Shown: one piece after another, positions 54,908 through 64,000 of the stretch
Position numbering within the stretch: the stretch's first letter is position 1
How the letters are laid out: each line of letters opens with the position of its first letter
Origin: Porphyra umbilicalis
Lineage: Eukaryota > Rhodophyta > Bangiophyceae > Bangiales > Bangiaceae
NCBI GenBank assembly: GCA_002049455.2
Contig: KV918917.1
Location: 1-64,000, forward strand
Direction: 5' to 3'
DNA: 64,000 nt
Notes under the pieces: model-generated
The model's database searches: none
Seen by the model: the letters and a program-made list of their open reading frames with translations, nothing else
What the model was told of the DNA's origin: nothing
Program-made: the position numbers and the translations under genes

Positions 54908-56957
54908 CTAGCCTTGCAAGAACTTCTTCAGCAGTGCCGTTGTCGACGAGTTGAAGCCGCTGACGTCTCCACCCTTGGACCGCACGCCTGCAATCGTCGT
55001 CCGTACCTGCTTGGCGAGCACCTTGCCGAGCTCCACGCCCCACTGGTCAAACGAGTTGATCCCCCACACGAAGCCCTCCACGGCCGTGCGGTGCTCAAAC
55101 AGCGCCAGCAGCTGGCCGAGGGAGAAGGCGTCGAGGCGGTCCATCAGGATGCTGCTGCTCGGCCGGTCGCCCGTAAAGGTCTTGTGAGGGATGAGCTCGG
55201 CTGGCACGCCCTCGTCGGCCAGCTGCTCGGCGGTCTTGCCCAACGCCAGCGCGTCGGGCTGCGCAAAAAAGTTGCACATGAGCTCCTCGTGGTTGCTAAC
55301 CGGCTCGCCCGCCAGGTGGATGGGCGTCTGCGCCGCAATGACGCCGACAAAGTCGGCCGGCACCACCCGCCCCTGGTGCATCAGCTGGTAAAAGGAGTGC
55401 TGGCCATTGGTGCCCGGCTCCCCAAAGTTGACCGGCCCGCCCTCGTGGCCCAGGGGGCTGCCGTCCAGCTTGACGCCCTTGCCGTTGCTCTCCATGTCCA
55501 CCTGCTGGATGTGCGGCGCCAGCTTAAGCAGCGCCTGTTGGTAGGGCAGCAGCGCGCGGGTCGCGTGGCCGAGGAACGTGTTGTTCCACACGCCGAGAAG
55601 GCCCATGAGGATGGGTAGGTTCTGCTCCGGTGGCGCCGTCGCAAAATGGGTGTCCATGTCCCGCGCGCCGGCCAGGAAGCGCTCGACAACATCAAAGCCG
55701 TACTGCAGCGCCAGCGGAACCACACCGACCGCCGAGCACACCGAGTAGCGGCCGCCAACCCAGTCCCAAAACCCAAACATGTTCTCAGGGTCCATGCCAA
55801 AGCCCTTGACACCGTCGGCATTGGTGCTCACGGCGACCATGTGCTTAGCGACGGCAGACTCCCCGAGGGCGTCCACCAGCCACGACCGCATCGTGCGCGC
55901 GTTGAGCATCGTCTCGGCGGTCGTAAAAGTCTTGGAGACGACCACGACCAGCGTCGTCTCTGGGTTCAGACCCTCCCGCGCGCGTGCCACATCCACGGGG
56001 TCAACGTTGGCTAAGAACCGCAGCCGCCGCCCCGACGCCGCCGCCCCGGCGGTCGCGTCCATGCGCAGGGCCTCGTACGCAAACTCAGGGCCAAGGTAGC
56101 TGCCACCAATGCCAATCGACACCACGTCGGTGAGCGCCTTGCCCGTCGCACCCACCCACTCACCCGACCGCACACGGGCCGAGAAGGCCTTGACCTTGTC
56201 CAACACCGCATGCACGTCGGGCACCACATTGGCGCCGCCCGACTCAATGACCGCATCCGGGGCCGCACGCAGCGCGACGTGCAGGACGGAACGGCCTTCC
56301 GTGGGGTTGATCTTGGTGCCTGCCATCATGGCCGCTACCTTCTCCGTCACACCCGCCGCCTTGGCCAGCTCTTGCAGATAGAACATGGTCTTCTTGGTGG
56401 CCTTTTGACGCGAGAAGTCCAGAGTCAGGCCGGGGTGCGAGGCGACCATCGATGCGCAGCGATCCTCATCCCTGCGGCCACAAGGTGCATGAGCACAAGC
56501 GGCAGCGGCCGATAGCCAACAAAGGGGAGCAGACAGGAGAGACAAAGGGAGAAAACCCCAAGAACAAGGAAAACACAAGAAGCATCGTTAATACAACCAT
56601 GTGCATCAAGCTGCCGTCAAGCTGCCGTCAAAGCGGTGAACACTCGCAGGACGTCCACAGCCTGTGGAAGAGTATACAGTTGGGACAGCGAGAAGCCACC
56701 GTGGGCACGGAACCGACGCCAAGGGAGACGCTAGCGAAACCTGCACGCATGGCGCAGCAATATCCGAGGCAAGACAGTGGGCAACGTTGCGCACGTCTGC
56801 TGACTCACGAAGACAGGCAAAAAGTGCCACAAAATACGTACTCCAGCAAGTCGCGCAGATGGGAGCCCTTGAGCGCCTCCACCTGCGCCTCCAGCGCAGT
56901 CCATGCGTCCGTATACGCGGCCGTCGCCGGGGGCTTGGTCGCCACCGCCGTCGCCAT
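54908..56957 (-). CDS. PGI: Glucose-6-phosphate isomerase
   Basis: Interconverts glucose-6-phosphate and fructose-6-phosphate. Exon 1 56957-56842 ([19 protein letters not shown] ... GSHLRDLLE), 370-base intron (GTACGT...GCAG, phase 2), exon 2 56471-54908; 559 residues. The exon join restores the family motif [15 protein letters not shown] before [11 protein letters not shown]. Active-site signatures: [61 protein letters not shown] and [16 protein letters not shown] with the catalytic Lys. The start has no obvious transit peptide, so a cytosolic form is likely, though a short leader cannot be excluded. The join is determined by the unique phase-2 reading. Confidence 0.95.
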
Positions 56958-57605
56958 CGCGCTCGCTGCTGCTGCTGTGGCTGCGGGTGGGCGTCAGGAA
57001 AAGAACTTGGCAAGTGGACGAGGCGTGCACCAGAGGGGCAGACGTGAGGGCGGGGAGTGGTGAACGTGCCGGGACGTCGGCAGCGTGACACAAAAGGTGG
57101 GTCGTGACAGCACCAAGTGCGACGGGCGGATCCGGGAGCAAAAAGAGGGTCCTGGGGGCCATGCGCCAGGCAATGCCACGGCAAGGGGTGGTTGAAGGCT
57201 GTCTGGAAGCGACGAACACCAGCCACAGCCACATGCAACCGATCCACTCCAGTCGAACCAATGGAGAGAATCCTCGCTCAGATTTCACCGTCGAGTAATT
57301 CCTACGCCGTCAAAGATCAACTGCCGGGCCATGCAACCGAGCCCCTCACTGTTTCAATGAGAATCATGCGAGCACAAAAGGGGAGTCGGCCAGAGAGAGA
57401 GACAATGCGTGTCTCTCACTGGCCATGCATGGCACCGACGACGACGTGTGAAGTGCCCAGTTACGAAGACGTTCATTGTAATAGTCATTTTTGCTCCCAC
57501 TTGTGTGTGTGTAGAACGCCCAGTGTCGGAAGAAAGCACAAGACGAGTTGCGCATGCACAGAAACCAACAACCCGCCCACTTCAAAAAAGACGGCGGCGC
57601 AGAGT
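56958..57605. promoter_or_regulatory. PGI upstream region
   Basis: About 650 bases of mixed composition between the PGI start and the zinc-finger gene stop, both on the minus strand. No gene or clear promoter box recognised. Confidence 0.35.
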
Positions 57606-59075
57606 CTAGCGCCGCCCCTCACCCGTGGCCGAGCCCACCTTCCCTCCCACGCAAAATTGGGCGTCGACCTGCACCGGCTCCGAGGCCGTTATCGGCGCTG
57701 CTGGCGGCTGCAGATGGGCGCCCAGGTCGCCCGTCGAGCGCGACGACGTCATGTCGCGCTCCATCGCGATGGCGTCGCCGAGTGCCGGGCACGAAGCAGC
57801 CGGCGACAGGTGCCCGCGCTTGCGTTTGAGCTGCCGCGGCACAGTGGCGTCCGGGTCGGCAGCCGCTGGCTTGGCGCGGACCCGCCGACGGGCCGCCGGC
57901 GCGCGACGGGTAGTCCCCCCCCCCGCCCCCAGTCCGGCGCCCCCGCTGGCTGACCGCATCAGCCGCAGCCGCTCGTTAGTGCGCGTGTAGTTTCGGCACT
58001 GTGCCCGATCGGGGCAGCTTCCGACGCAATGGCAGCAGCGCCAGGCGGGTCCCGCCGCGACAGCTTGGTCCCAGGTGACCCCATTGATGCCGGCCGCCCC
58101 TGCGGTCGTGAAGCACCGGTCGCAGACGACCTTGCGGCAGGTCGATGACGTTGCTAACGCGCCGCACACAATATGCCGCACGGCGGGGCTGGTGCGGGAG
58201 CACAAGTGACAGAAGCGGCTCGGGACGGGCTTAGAGAAGGTCGCCTTCCTACGCTTCCGCGGCGGCGGGACAGTGCGGACCGGCGTCTCAGAGGCCGGCG
58301 TACGGGCGGTTGCATTGGCGCCAGTAGCAACGGGCGACTGGGTGGGCGGCTGCTTCTTGTTTTCCACATTGGTCGACACTCCGGTGGAAACGGGCGGCTT
58401 GGATGTGCCCGCCGTCGCTTTCGCCGTTGCCGTCGCCGTCGTCGCCTGCTTGATGCCACTCGGTGACGCCACCAGGGGTCGGGGGATACCTTCATCATCT
58501 TGCCGCTCCGACGACCACGCGCTGTCTTCGGAGAACGTCCCCCCGGAGATGGAAATCGGAGAGGTTGGCGTCCAGTCCTCACTCGAGCTCCCGTCTTCGA
58601 ATTGATGGGGGACGACGTCGGGGAGAACCTCCACTGCTGCTGACTCCACCGCGGCCGCCGCCAGCAGCGGCGGCAGAGCTGGCGGCTTTGGCTCCGACGC
58701 AAGCAGGGGCAGGCATACAAGATGGCTGTCGTCCGCTGCCTGCAGCCGCAACGTCGGAGGTGACGAAGTTGGCGTGAAGCGCAAGACTGGGTCAAGGTAG
58801 AATGACGACCAAGACGGGCTTGGCGAGGGGCTTCCGTAGGACAACCGCTCGTCGCCCATCTCCGCATCAATGGTCGCCAGCGGTGGCGGGCCGACGGGGA
58901 ACTCAAACAACGACGGCAGCAGGGACTCCAATTTGGCAGAGTCGGTCGTGTTTTGGGTGCAGGGAGTGAATGTCGTTGGCTGCAGTGGGCTCGCTCCAGC
59001 AGCACCAAAGTCATCGGCACCAGCGTCCCACGTGCAGGCGGTGTCAAACCCGGTCCATGTGCCAAACGCCGTCAT
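57606..59075 (-). CDS. CDCA7-type zinc-finger (zf-4CXXC_R1-like) nuclear protein
   Basis: 489 residues from the ATG at 59075 (MTAFGTWTGFDTACTW); further upstream only non-ATG codons are in frame. The first 270 residues are Ser/Thr/Pro/Ala-rich and disordered. A basic PPRKRRKATFSK patch precedes a cysteine-rich domain: FCHLCSRT, HIVCGALATSSTCRKVVCDRC, then WRCCHCVGSCPDRAQCRNYT. The spacing (C-x2-C-x11-C-x8-C-x4-C-x2-C ... C-x2-C-x3-C-x5-C) resembles the C-terminal zinc finger of CDCA7, a partner of HELLS/Lsh in DNA methylation, and its relatives. The C-terminal 110 residues are basic (RRAPAARRRVRAK). Ortholog status is uncertain because the spacing is looser than in animal CDCA7. Confidence 0.6.
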   Translation of the reverse strand: MTAFGTWTGFDTACTWDAGADDFGAAGASPLQPTTFTPCTQNTTDSAKLESLLPSLFEFPVGPPPLATIDAEMGDERLSYGSPSPSPSWSSFYLDPVLRFTPTSSPPTLRLQAADDSHLVCLPLLASEPKPPALPPLLAAAAVESAAVEVLPDVVPHQFEDGSSSEDWTPTSPISISGGTFSEDSAWSSERQDDEGIPRPLVASPSGIKQATTATATAKATAGTSKPPVSTGVSTNVENKKQPPTQSPVATGANATARTPASETPVRTVPPPRKRRKATFSKPVPSRFCHLCSRTSPAVRHIVCGALATSSTCRKVVCDRCFTTAGAAGINGVTWDQAVAAGPAWRCCHCVGSCPDRAQCRNYTRTNERLRLMRSASGGAGLGAGGGTTRRAPAARRRVRAKPAAADPDATVPRQLKRKRGHLSPAASCPALGDAIAMERDMTSSRSTGDLGAHLQPPAAPITASEPVQVDAQFCVGGKVGSATGEGRR

Positions 59076-59422
59076 CGTTGTCGACGTCGACAGCGCCGGC
59101 AAGGGGGACGTAGGGGTGGGTGCGGGGCAACCTGCGCGGCACGGCGAGAAGCGGGAGGCCGGGCACCAGTGCAGCGGGACGAAGGGCTACCCACAGTGTC
59201 TCTCCTCCAACCCCGAACGAAACGGCCACCAACGTGGCCGGGGTGACGAAGGAGAAAGCGTCTGGGAGAGGGACGGCACGGCGTCAGTTGGGCGTTGCGG
59301 GGTTGGTCGCGAGCCGCCAACGTCACGAACCAGCGGCTCTGCGGGGCGCGCCTTTTGTGTACGGAGTGGCCGCTTGCCTTCCCGTCCCACAACTCCCCAC
59401 AGCCCCCGACCATCTTGGCTCG

Positions 59423-59461
59423 CGGGCGCGCGCGCGCGCGCTCGCATGCGCGCGCGCACAC
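59423..59461. other. Alternating purine-pyrimidine (CG)n tract
   Basis: About 38 bases of GCGCGC...GCTCGCATGCGCGCGCGCACAC, nearly strict alternation. Such DNA readily adopts the Z form. It lies about 350 bases upstream of the zinc-finger gene start. Confidence 0.7.
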
Positions 59462-61031
59462 GAGACACCACAGACAGATGCTGCTAGAGGCCAGCTGCCG
59501 AGGCCAGCACCCCACGCCAGCGACGCTGGCGCGAGTTGCTCCCGCCAGCACGCTTCCCCTGGGCCGCCCCGGTGGCGGAGTCAATCCTACACAGATCCCC
59601 TCCTGCGGTCAAGGCGCCGTCGCCTGGTCGGCGGCAGCGCCAAGTGCCCCAAAGAGACGGCGGCAGTGGGGGGGGGGGGGGAGGGATCGTTCCACGGCTC
59701 CTTTCTATCCACCGATGGCTGCTTTGAGCAACCAATCTTTGACCTGTGCCGCTGGCGCCAGGTGGCGCAGCAGGCCCGTACCTCCTTTTTTCGCGAGACC
59801 CTGCTTTCTCGCTCTCGTCCGCGCATGGTCTAGCAAGGGCGAAAAAGGCTGAGCCCTGTGGCCCCTGCCAAGGGATCCCGCACACGACGCCACCCCCTGA
59901 AGGTCAACATATCCTTCCACCAATGGCTTCCTCCGCCCCAATCCTCACTTGCTCCAACGAATCTTGGCATGGAAGAGCATGACTGGGACTGGCGCACGGC
60001 CACAGCAGTGACGCCCGTAGGCCACAGCAGACACTGCAGGGGCCTTTGAGGCCGCTTAGCGGCCACGATGGGAGACGTGGCGCGCCCATAAGCCGCCGCC
60101 ACTGCCAACCGGGCGCCCCGGATCGCCTGACGGTTCGCGCCACACTGTATCGGCACCGCGGACGGCAGCTGCGGAGGGGCCGAAGCGGCGTTGATCACGG
60201 TTCATCTGGGTGTCGCACAGTATGGTCTGTGCGGTCTTGCAGCAGCTTGCGCCACAGGGCGGGGCCGCCAAAGCTCGCCACGCAACGATACTCGTACTGT
60301 CCCGGCGAGCTGCGATCGAGCAGCACAGATATCGACCCGCGTCTACGCTGCTGGCGCCGCCACGCCGGAAGCTGCTGGTGAGCAACGGTCGCGTCGCTTG
60401 GCTGTCTGTCCGCCTCCCTTCCCCTCAGTCGCGTGAGCGTGGTGGCGATGCGCTCCGGATCACAGCCAGCCGCGAGGGCGGGGGATGCCGCCTCGTAAGA
60501 CTCAAGAAAGGGTCATGCGACTGCCATTGGGTGAACGGACAGACATCAGGAAGGCTGCAGCGCCTGTGAGGGTGGAATGGCTCGCCTCCTCGCCCGTCAC
60601 GGTGGCGAGAAGTGGATACCAAACGAGATTTACGACCCAGGGGCTCGCTTAACAACGGCCAGACTTGGTGCCGCATGGCATCGTCTCTGCCAGAATGGAG
60701 CCGTCACAGTGCGACCCTCGGAGCGGTCCAAGGGAAGCTAGTGACTTCCAGGACCGCAGCTCAACTGTCCCGCAGCAGCAGCTGGCTGAGGCTCTACAAG
60801 TACCGCGGAAGAGGGGCCGATCGTCGGGGGTGGCACGAACTGCCGTCGTTGTGCCATCCAGATTCATGGCATGCAGCTGTCTCATTGGCTGACATGGTTT
60901 TGGTTTGGTAGCGTACAGTATCGCGTAGGAGATTTCGGGAGGGGCGAGAGGCGTGCTCTTCCACACCGAAACACTTAGCCTCCAGGCCCTTGTCATGGGG
61001 GTTACAGTAACGATATCTCAGGACGGGTACT

Positions 61032-61212
61032 GTACAGTCTTTCTCCAATGCTGTCCACCCTTTTCGTCGCCTGACAAACCCCCAAGTAGCCCTCTTTTTC
61101 GTGCAGAAGATGGCAGAATCGCCCTTCCTGCCAGTGATGTCTCGTTACTATGCAGGGGTGCATAGTACGTTAAGGAAGCTATGATAATACAGGAATGGAG
61201 AAAGACTGTACT
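61032..61212. repeat. 16-bp perfect inverted repeat enclosing a 9-bp hairpin
   Basis: GTACAGTCTTTCTCCA (61032-61047) is complementary to TGGAGAAAGACTGTAC (61197-61212). Inside, TACTATGCA-GGGG-TGCATAGTA (61147-61168) is a perfect 9-bp stem with a GGGG loop. It may be a small foldback element or an RNA structure. Confidence 0.6.
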
Positions 61213-62696
61213 TCACAATAGAGCTTTGCCCAGCGTAGTGGCCTGAAAAGAAGTTAGTGCCCATCTTTCACTCGACCGGTCCGCCACCGCGGTCTATGCG
61301 GCAAGCGAGTGATACGCGGGGCTCCGACGCGGGCGACCTGTGAGGCTCCCACCAAGACAAATACAGTTCCGACCAGTTGCTTTTGATGGTCAGCAACGAT
61401 AGAGCGGCACAGCTCGACGTCACTGCGCTTTCCGTTCGTTCGTCAGCCGGGACTGCGGCTGGTGCTTGCACGTGGGGGTCAACAAACCTTGAGGCACGCA
61501 CGCAAAATCAGTATACCTCCAGAAGACGCGCTGTAGATGCTGAGAATGAAGCCATGTGGTTACTTCCAGGAGCACCCCTATGTCGACGAGTTTACCGCCT
61601 TGGATTTGTGCAAGAGACTACACGGTCGTCCTGCAGTGTATACGTAATGCGTACATGTGTTCCCGACGTGGTATTGACATGTCGGCCAGCACTTCTTTGT
61701 TGATGGTCTGTCACCAGTCGAATCCAGTGTGCCGCTCTGACACAATCCTGGAAGCAAATGGCACACGGTGCAGACTGTTGCGCGCCTAACTTGGCCGCTC
61801 GCGTAACAGCTTTCGTGTGAGTCTTGCGCTGACTGCGCAAGCGACGTGGCAGCGGTCCATTTCGACTCCGCCCCCACCTCCACCATGGCCCCAAATCGCC
61901 CTGCTGCACAGGCAGCCAACGTGGTGGCTATCCCGCCCCAGTCACCAGCTTCCAATCCCGACCGCCGCCGCGTCTTCTCCGGTGCGGGGGTGTGGCCGGC
62001 AGATGAGCAACTTGGTCGCAGACCACCAGCTTGATGCATTGTACCCGCACGTTGTGTTCAAAACAGCGACGAGTGTTCCGTCGCTCAAGGCAACGGTACT
62101 ACAGCCTTGAACACCAGGGCATGGGCCGTCACGCAACGACGAAATGGTCGGTCCTTTTTCTTGTCTGATCGCCTGTCTTTGGGGTCAGCTACGACTGAGA
62201 AACAAACGAATGGGTTAGCCCAACAACGCCCTTGGTTTGGTGGTGCCACGTCTGGTGGTTTCTGCTCTGACGGAAAGCAATCGCCGTCTGGGCGATTTCT
62301 TGGAGCTCGATTCCTTGGGACCTACAACGGTAGGAAGCGCTGGTCGGCCACACAGCCCCTAAGTGAGATCTGCGGCGATGATCTTGGTGTGCCTGTTTCG
62401 GAAAAAAAACAGGACAATTGATGGGCGTCGGTCACCGACGCGTCGCATTCGTCCAGGAGTGGCCCCCTCGGGGCGGGGACTTGCTCGAGCGGCGTCCAAG
62501 ACGGCCCCTACACACTTGGCCCCAACATGCCCTCTCGCAGCATGACCCTTGGCTTCCCCAGAGCCCCGTCCCCAGGTTCCGCCATGCCACGCAACACGGT
62601 CTCACGCCCTGGCCCGTGCCGCACTGGCGCGTCTGGGTCTTCCTTTGAGCTTTCCTCGCATCCTTGCCTCCCCGCTCCCTCGTGTCCGCCGCCGCC

Positions 62697-64000
62697 ATGG
62701 CCAGCGGTCTGCCCGCCCCCCAGGCGTACGCCAGCGTAGCTCCCTCTGTGGCAGACGCCAAACACGCACGCCGCTTTGTGGCGTCTGCCGAGCCGAATGC
62801 CAACGGAGCGGCCTTTTGGGGTGCGGACGGGAGCCCCTTGGGCCTCCGCGTCTACCGCCGCGTGCGCGGTGCCGACGGGGTCGAGTTGCGGTTGCCAGCC
62901 GACCTGCTGTACGTGCCGCAAGCAGCGACGGCGACGAGCCGCCGCGGCGACCTGTGGCGCGCCGCCACGGGCAAAGGTGGGCAGGTGGGAGCGAGCAGTG
63001 CCCCCTCCGACCCGCCGTCGGGCTGGTACGTCGCTGTCGAGGAGGGAGACGTCCTTGAGTTTGGGGTGGTTGTGCGGCGGCAGGCGGCTTGTGCGCTCAT
63101 GCCCGTCGCGGTGCCGCCCGACTGCCCAGTGCCGGCCGCCACCAGCGGACCGGTGGAGATTGGGGCGGTCGTGCAAGTCGACGGGGAGCCGCTAGGGGAG
63201 ACCTACTACCTCGGAGACGCTTCCGCCCCCGTCCTGTCGGTGGACGATGAGGAGGGTGGGGAGGACGAGCTGGGCTTCCACGGTTGGCGGAAGGAGCGGT
63301 GCAACTCTGCGTGCCCCCTTGAGGCCGTCTACCACCAGATGGTCGTCAAGACGGTGGCGGCGCTGCCGGAACCGACTCGCAATCCTCCCGCCGGCACTGC
63401 GGATGACGCGCGACGGGACGACGGATCCACCGTTGGCAGCATTCGCTTGTCCGCCACCCTTGTGTGCCGCATCGAGCGGCAGGTGCGGGAGTATGCCCCG
63501 CCGTGGCGCCGCCCGAGGCTCGACCCCAAAGCCGTTGCGGAGCAACCGCTGTGTGTTACGGCGGGCGCCCCAAAGCTGGCCGACGGCAGCGGCCCGCTGC
63601 TCGTGCCGGCCGCGCTGCGGCCGCCGCGCCGTCAGAGCACCTCACGGTCCAAGCGGCCGTACTGGATGGTGACGGCGGTCATGGCCAAATCCCTTGTCAA
63701 CGACTTGGACGGCTGGGGCGTCACCGTGCGCTACCGGCCGCCCTCCTTCTTCCACGCGGCGGGCTTTCGCGACGCCGGCGAGCGGCGCGTGGTTTTCCCG
63801 ACCAACGCGGCGCTCGGGTTGTCGCCGCTCGCCGCCCCCCCGGCGGCGCCGGCCGCACCAGACGCGGACGTGACGTTTGTCCGCCTCACCTGTTCCGACC
63901 GGAGCGCCCCCGAGCGCCGGCCACGGGAGGAGCCGCTCGTCGACGAGTTGCACGCGCAACAGTTTGGGGTGACGGCAAAGCGCGACGGCGGCGGTCCGGC
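62697..64000 (+). CDS. Unrecognised protein, open at the right edge (3' partial)
   Basis: From an ideal Kozak start (GCCGCCATGG at 62691-62700) the frame is open for 434 codons to the window end. It begins MASGLPAPQAYASVAPSVAD. Composition is gene-like rather than low-complexity: RRFVASAEPNANGAAFWGAD, LRLPADLLYVPQ, WYVAVEEGDVLEFGVVVRRQ, then an acidic SVDDEEGGEDELGFHGW. It continues VYHQMVVKTVAAL, IRLSATLVCRIERQVREYAP, RPYWMVTAVMAKSLVND, VRYRPPSFFHAAGF and VTFVRLTCSD. No family recognised. Two blocks with Gly/Glu-Asp-Val and beta-strand patterns could be a chromo/BAH-like reader, but this is only impression. No stop or frame break is seen; position against the window edge prevents judging length or introns. 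Confidence 0.6.
   Translation, partial: MASGLPAPQAYASVAPSVADAKHARRFVASAEPNANGAAFWGADGSPLGLRVYRRVRGADGVELRLPADLLYVPQAATATSRRGDLWRAATGKGGQVGASSAPSDPPSGWYVAVEEGDVLEFGVVVRRQAACALMPVAVPPDCPVPAATSGPVEIGAVVQVDGEPLGETYYLGDASAPVLSVDDEEGGEDELGFHGWRKERCNSACPLEAVYHQMVVKTVAALPEPTRNPPAGTADDARRDDGSTVGSIRLSATLVCRIERQVREYAPPWRRPRLDPKAVAEQPLCVTAGAPKLADGSGPLLVPAALRPPRRQSTSRSKRPYWMVTAVMAKSLVNDLDGWGVTVRYRPPSFFHAAGFRDAGERRVVFPTNAALGLSPLAAPPAAPAAPDADVTFVRLTCSDRSAPERRPREEPLVDELHAQQFGVTAKRDGGGP

Larger units (their letters stand above)
59076..62696. other. 3.6-kb gene-poor region
   Basis: Lower and more even GC than the genes, with only short frames on both strands. It includes the upstream region of the zinc-finger gene with a Z-DNA-prone tract, a CCAAT near 59728, and a hairpin with a flanking inverted repeat at 61.0-61.2 kb. 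I looked for transposase, reverse transcriptase, tRNA and rRNA signatures and saw none. Old transposon remnants may be present. Confidence 0.45.

Overview
This window looks like nuclear DNA of a very GC-rich, intron-poor unicellular alga. Ten spliceosomal introns (about 200-370 bases) can be placed in eight genes. Housekeeping genes are purely eukaryotic: PP2A activator PTPA, coatomer epsilon, BZW/eIF5-mimic protein, RNA polymerase I subunit RPA43, DDX41, eIF3d, glucose-6-phosphate isomerase and NAD-isocitrate dehydrogenase alpha. A TGD3-type lipid-transfer ATPase with a plastid-like leader, plus a small protein with a transit-peptide-like start, points to a plastid. I do not name a species. 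Genes lie on both strands as independent units with no operon logic. Coding DNA is strongly GC-biased, several longer spacers are visibly less GC-rich, and runs of 10-27 C or G are common.

Layout. 1-2.2 kb: GC-rich edge, a 731-bp MITE-like element with 37-bp terminal inverted repeats, and the PTPA promoter. 2.2-6.1 kb: PTPA (+), an M19 membrane dipeptidase (-) and a four-helix EXPERA/EBP-like membrane protein (-). 6.4-19.7 kb: a large KDZ-class DNA transposon bounded by about 70-bp imperfect inverted repeats. It carries a SWIM/zinc-binding KDZ transposase (+) and a convergent Ulp1/SENP-type cysteine protease (-). A second, 2.6-kb TIR element is nested between them, and subterminal tandem repeats lie near both ends. 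20-31 kb: epsilon-COP, an unrecognised two-exon protein, TGD3, a tetraspan membrane protein, and a secreted protein built from KVPQQVQQV-like repeats. 31.7-36.1 kb: a cyclin-fold protein and BZW, head to head over a CCAAT-box-bearing promoter. 37-48 kb: two FkbM-family methyltransferase paralogs (type II membrane proteins with the same intron position) flanking IDH alpha, a small plastid-type protein and RPA43. 48-59 kb: a second tetraspan protein, DDX41, eIF3d, PGI and a CDCA7-type zinc-finger protein. 59-62.7 kb: about 3.6 kb with no recognisable gene. 62.7 kb to the end: an open, unrecognised reading frame running off the right edge.

Two features cut across genes. First, every intron begins GTACGT (eight) or GTGCGT (two) and ends CAG. 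Second, otherwise well-conserved genes change frame at long C or G runs (PTPA, TGD3, the repeat protein, RPA43, FkbM-2, DDX41). The simplest reading is homopolymer-length error in the assembly, though real length variation is possible. The reported spans of those genes therefore cover more than one frame.
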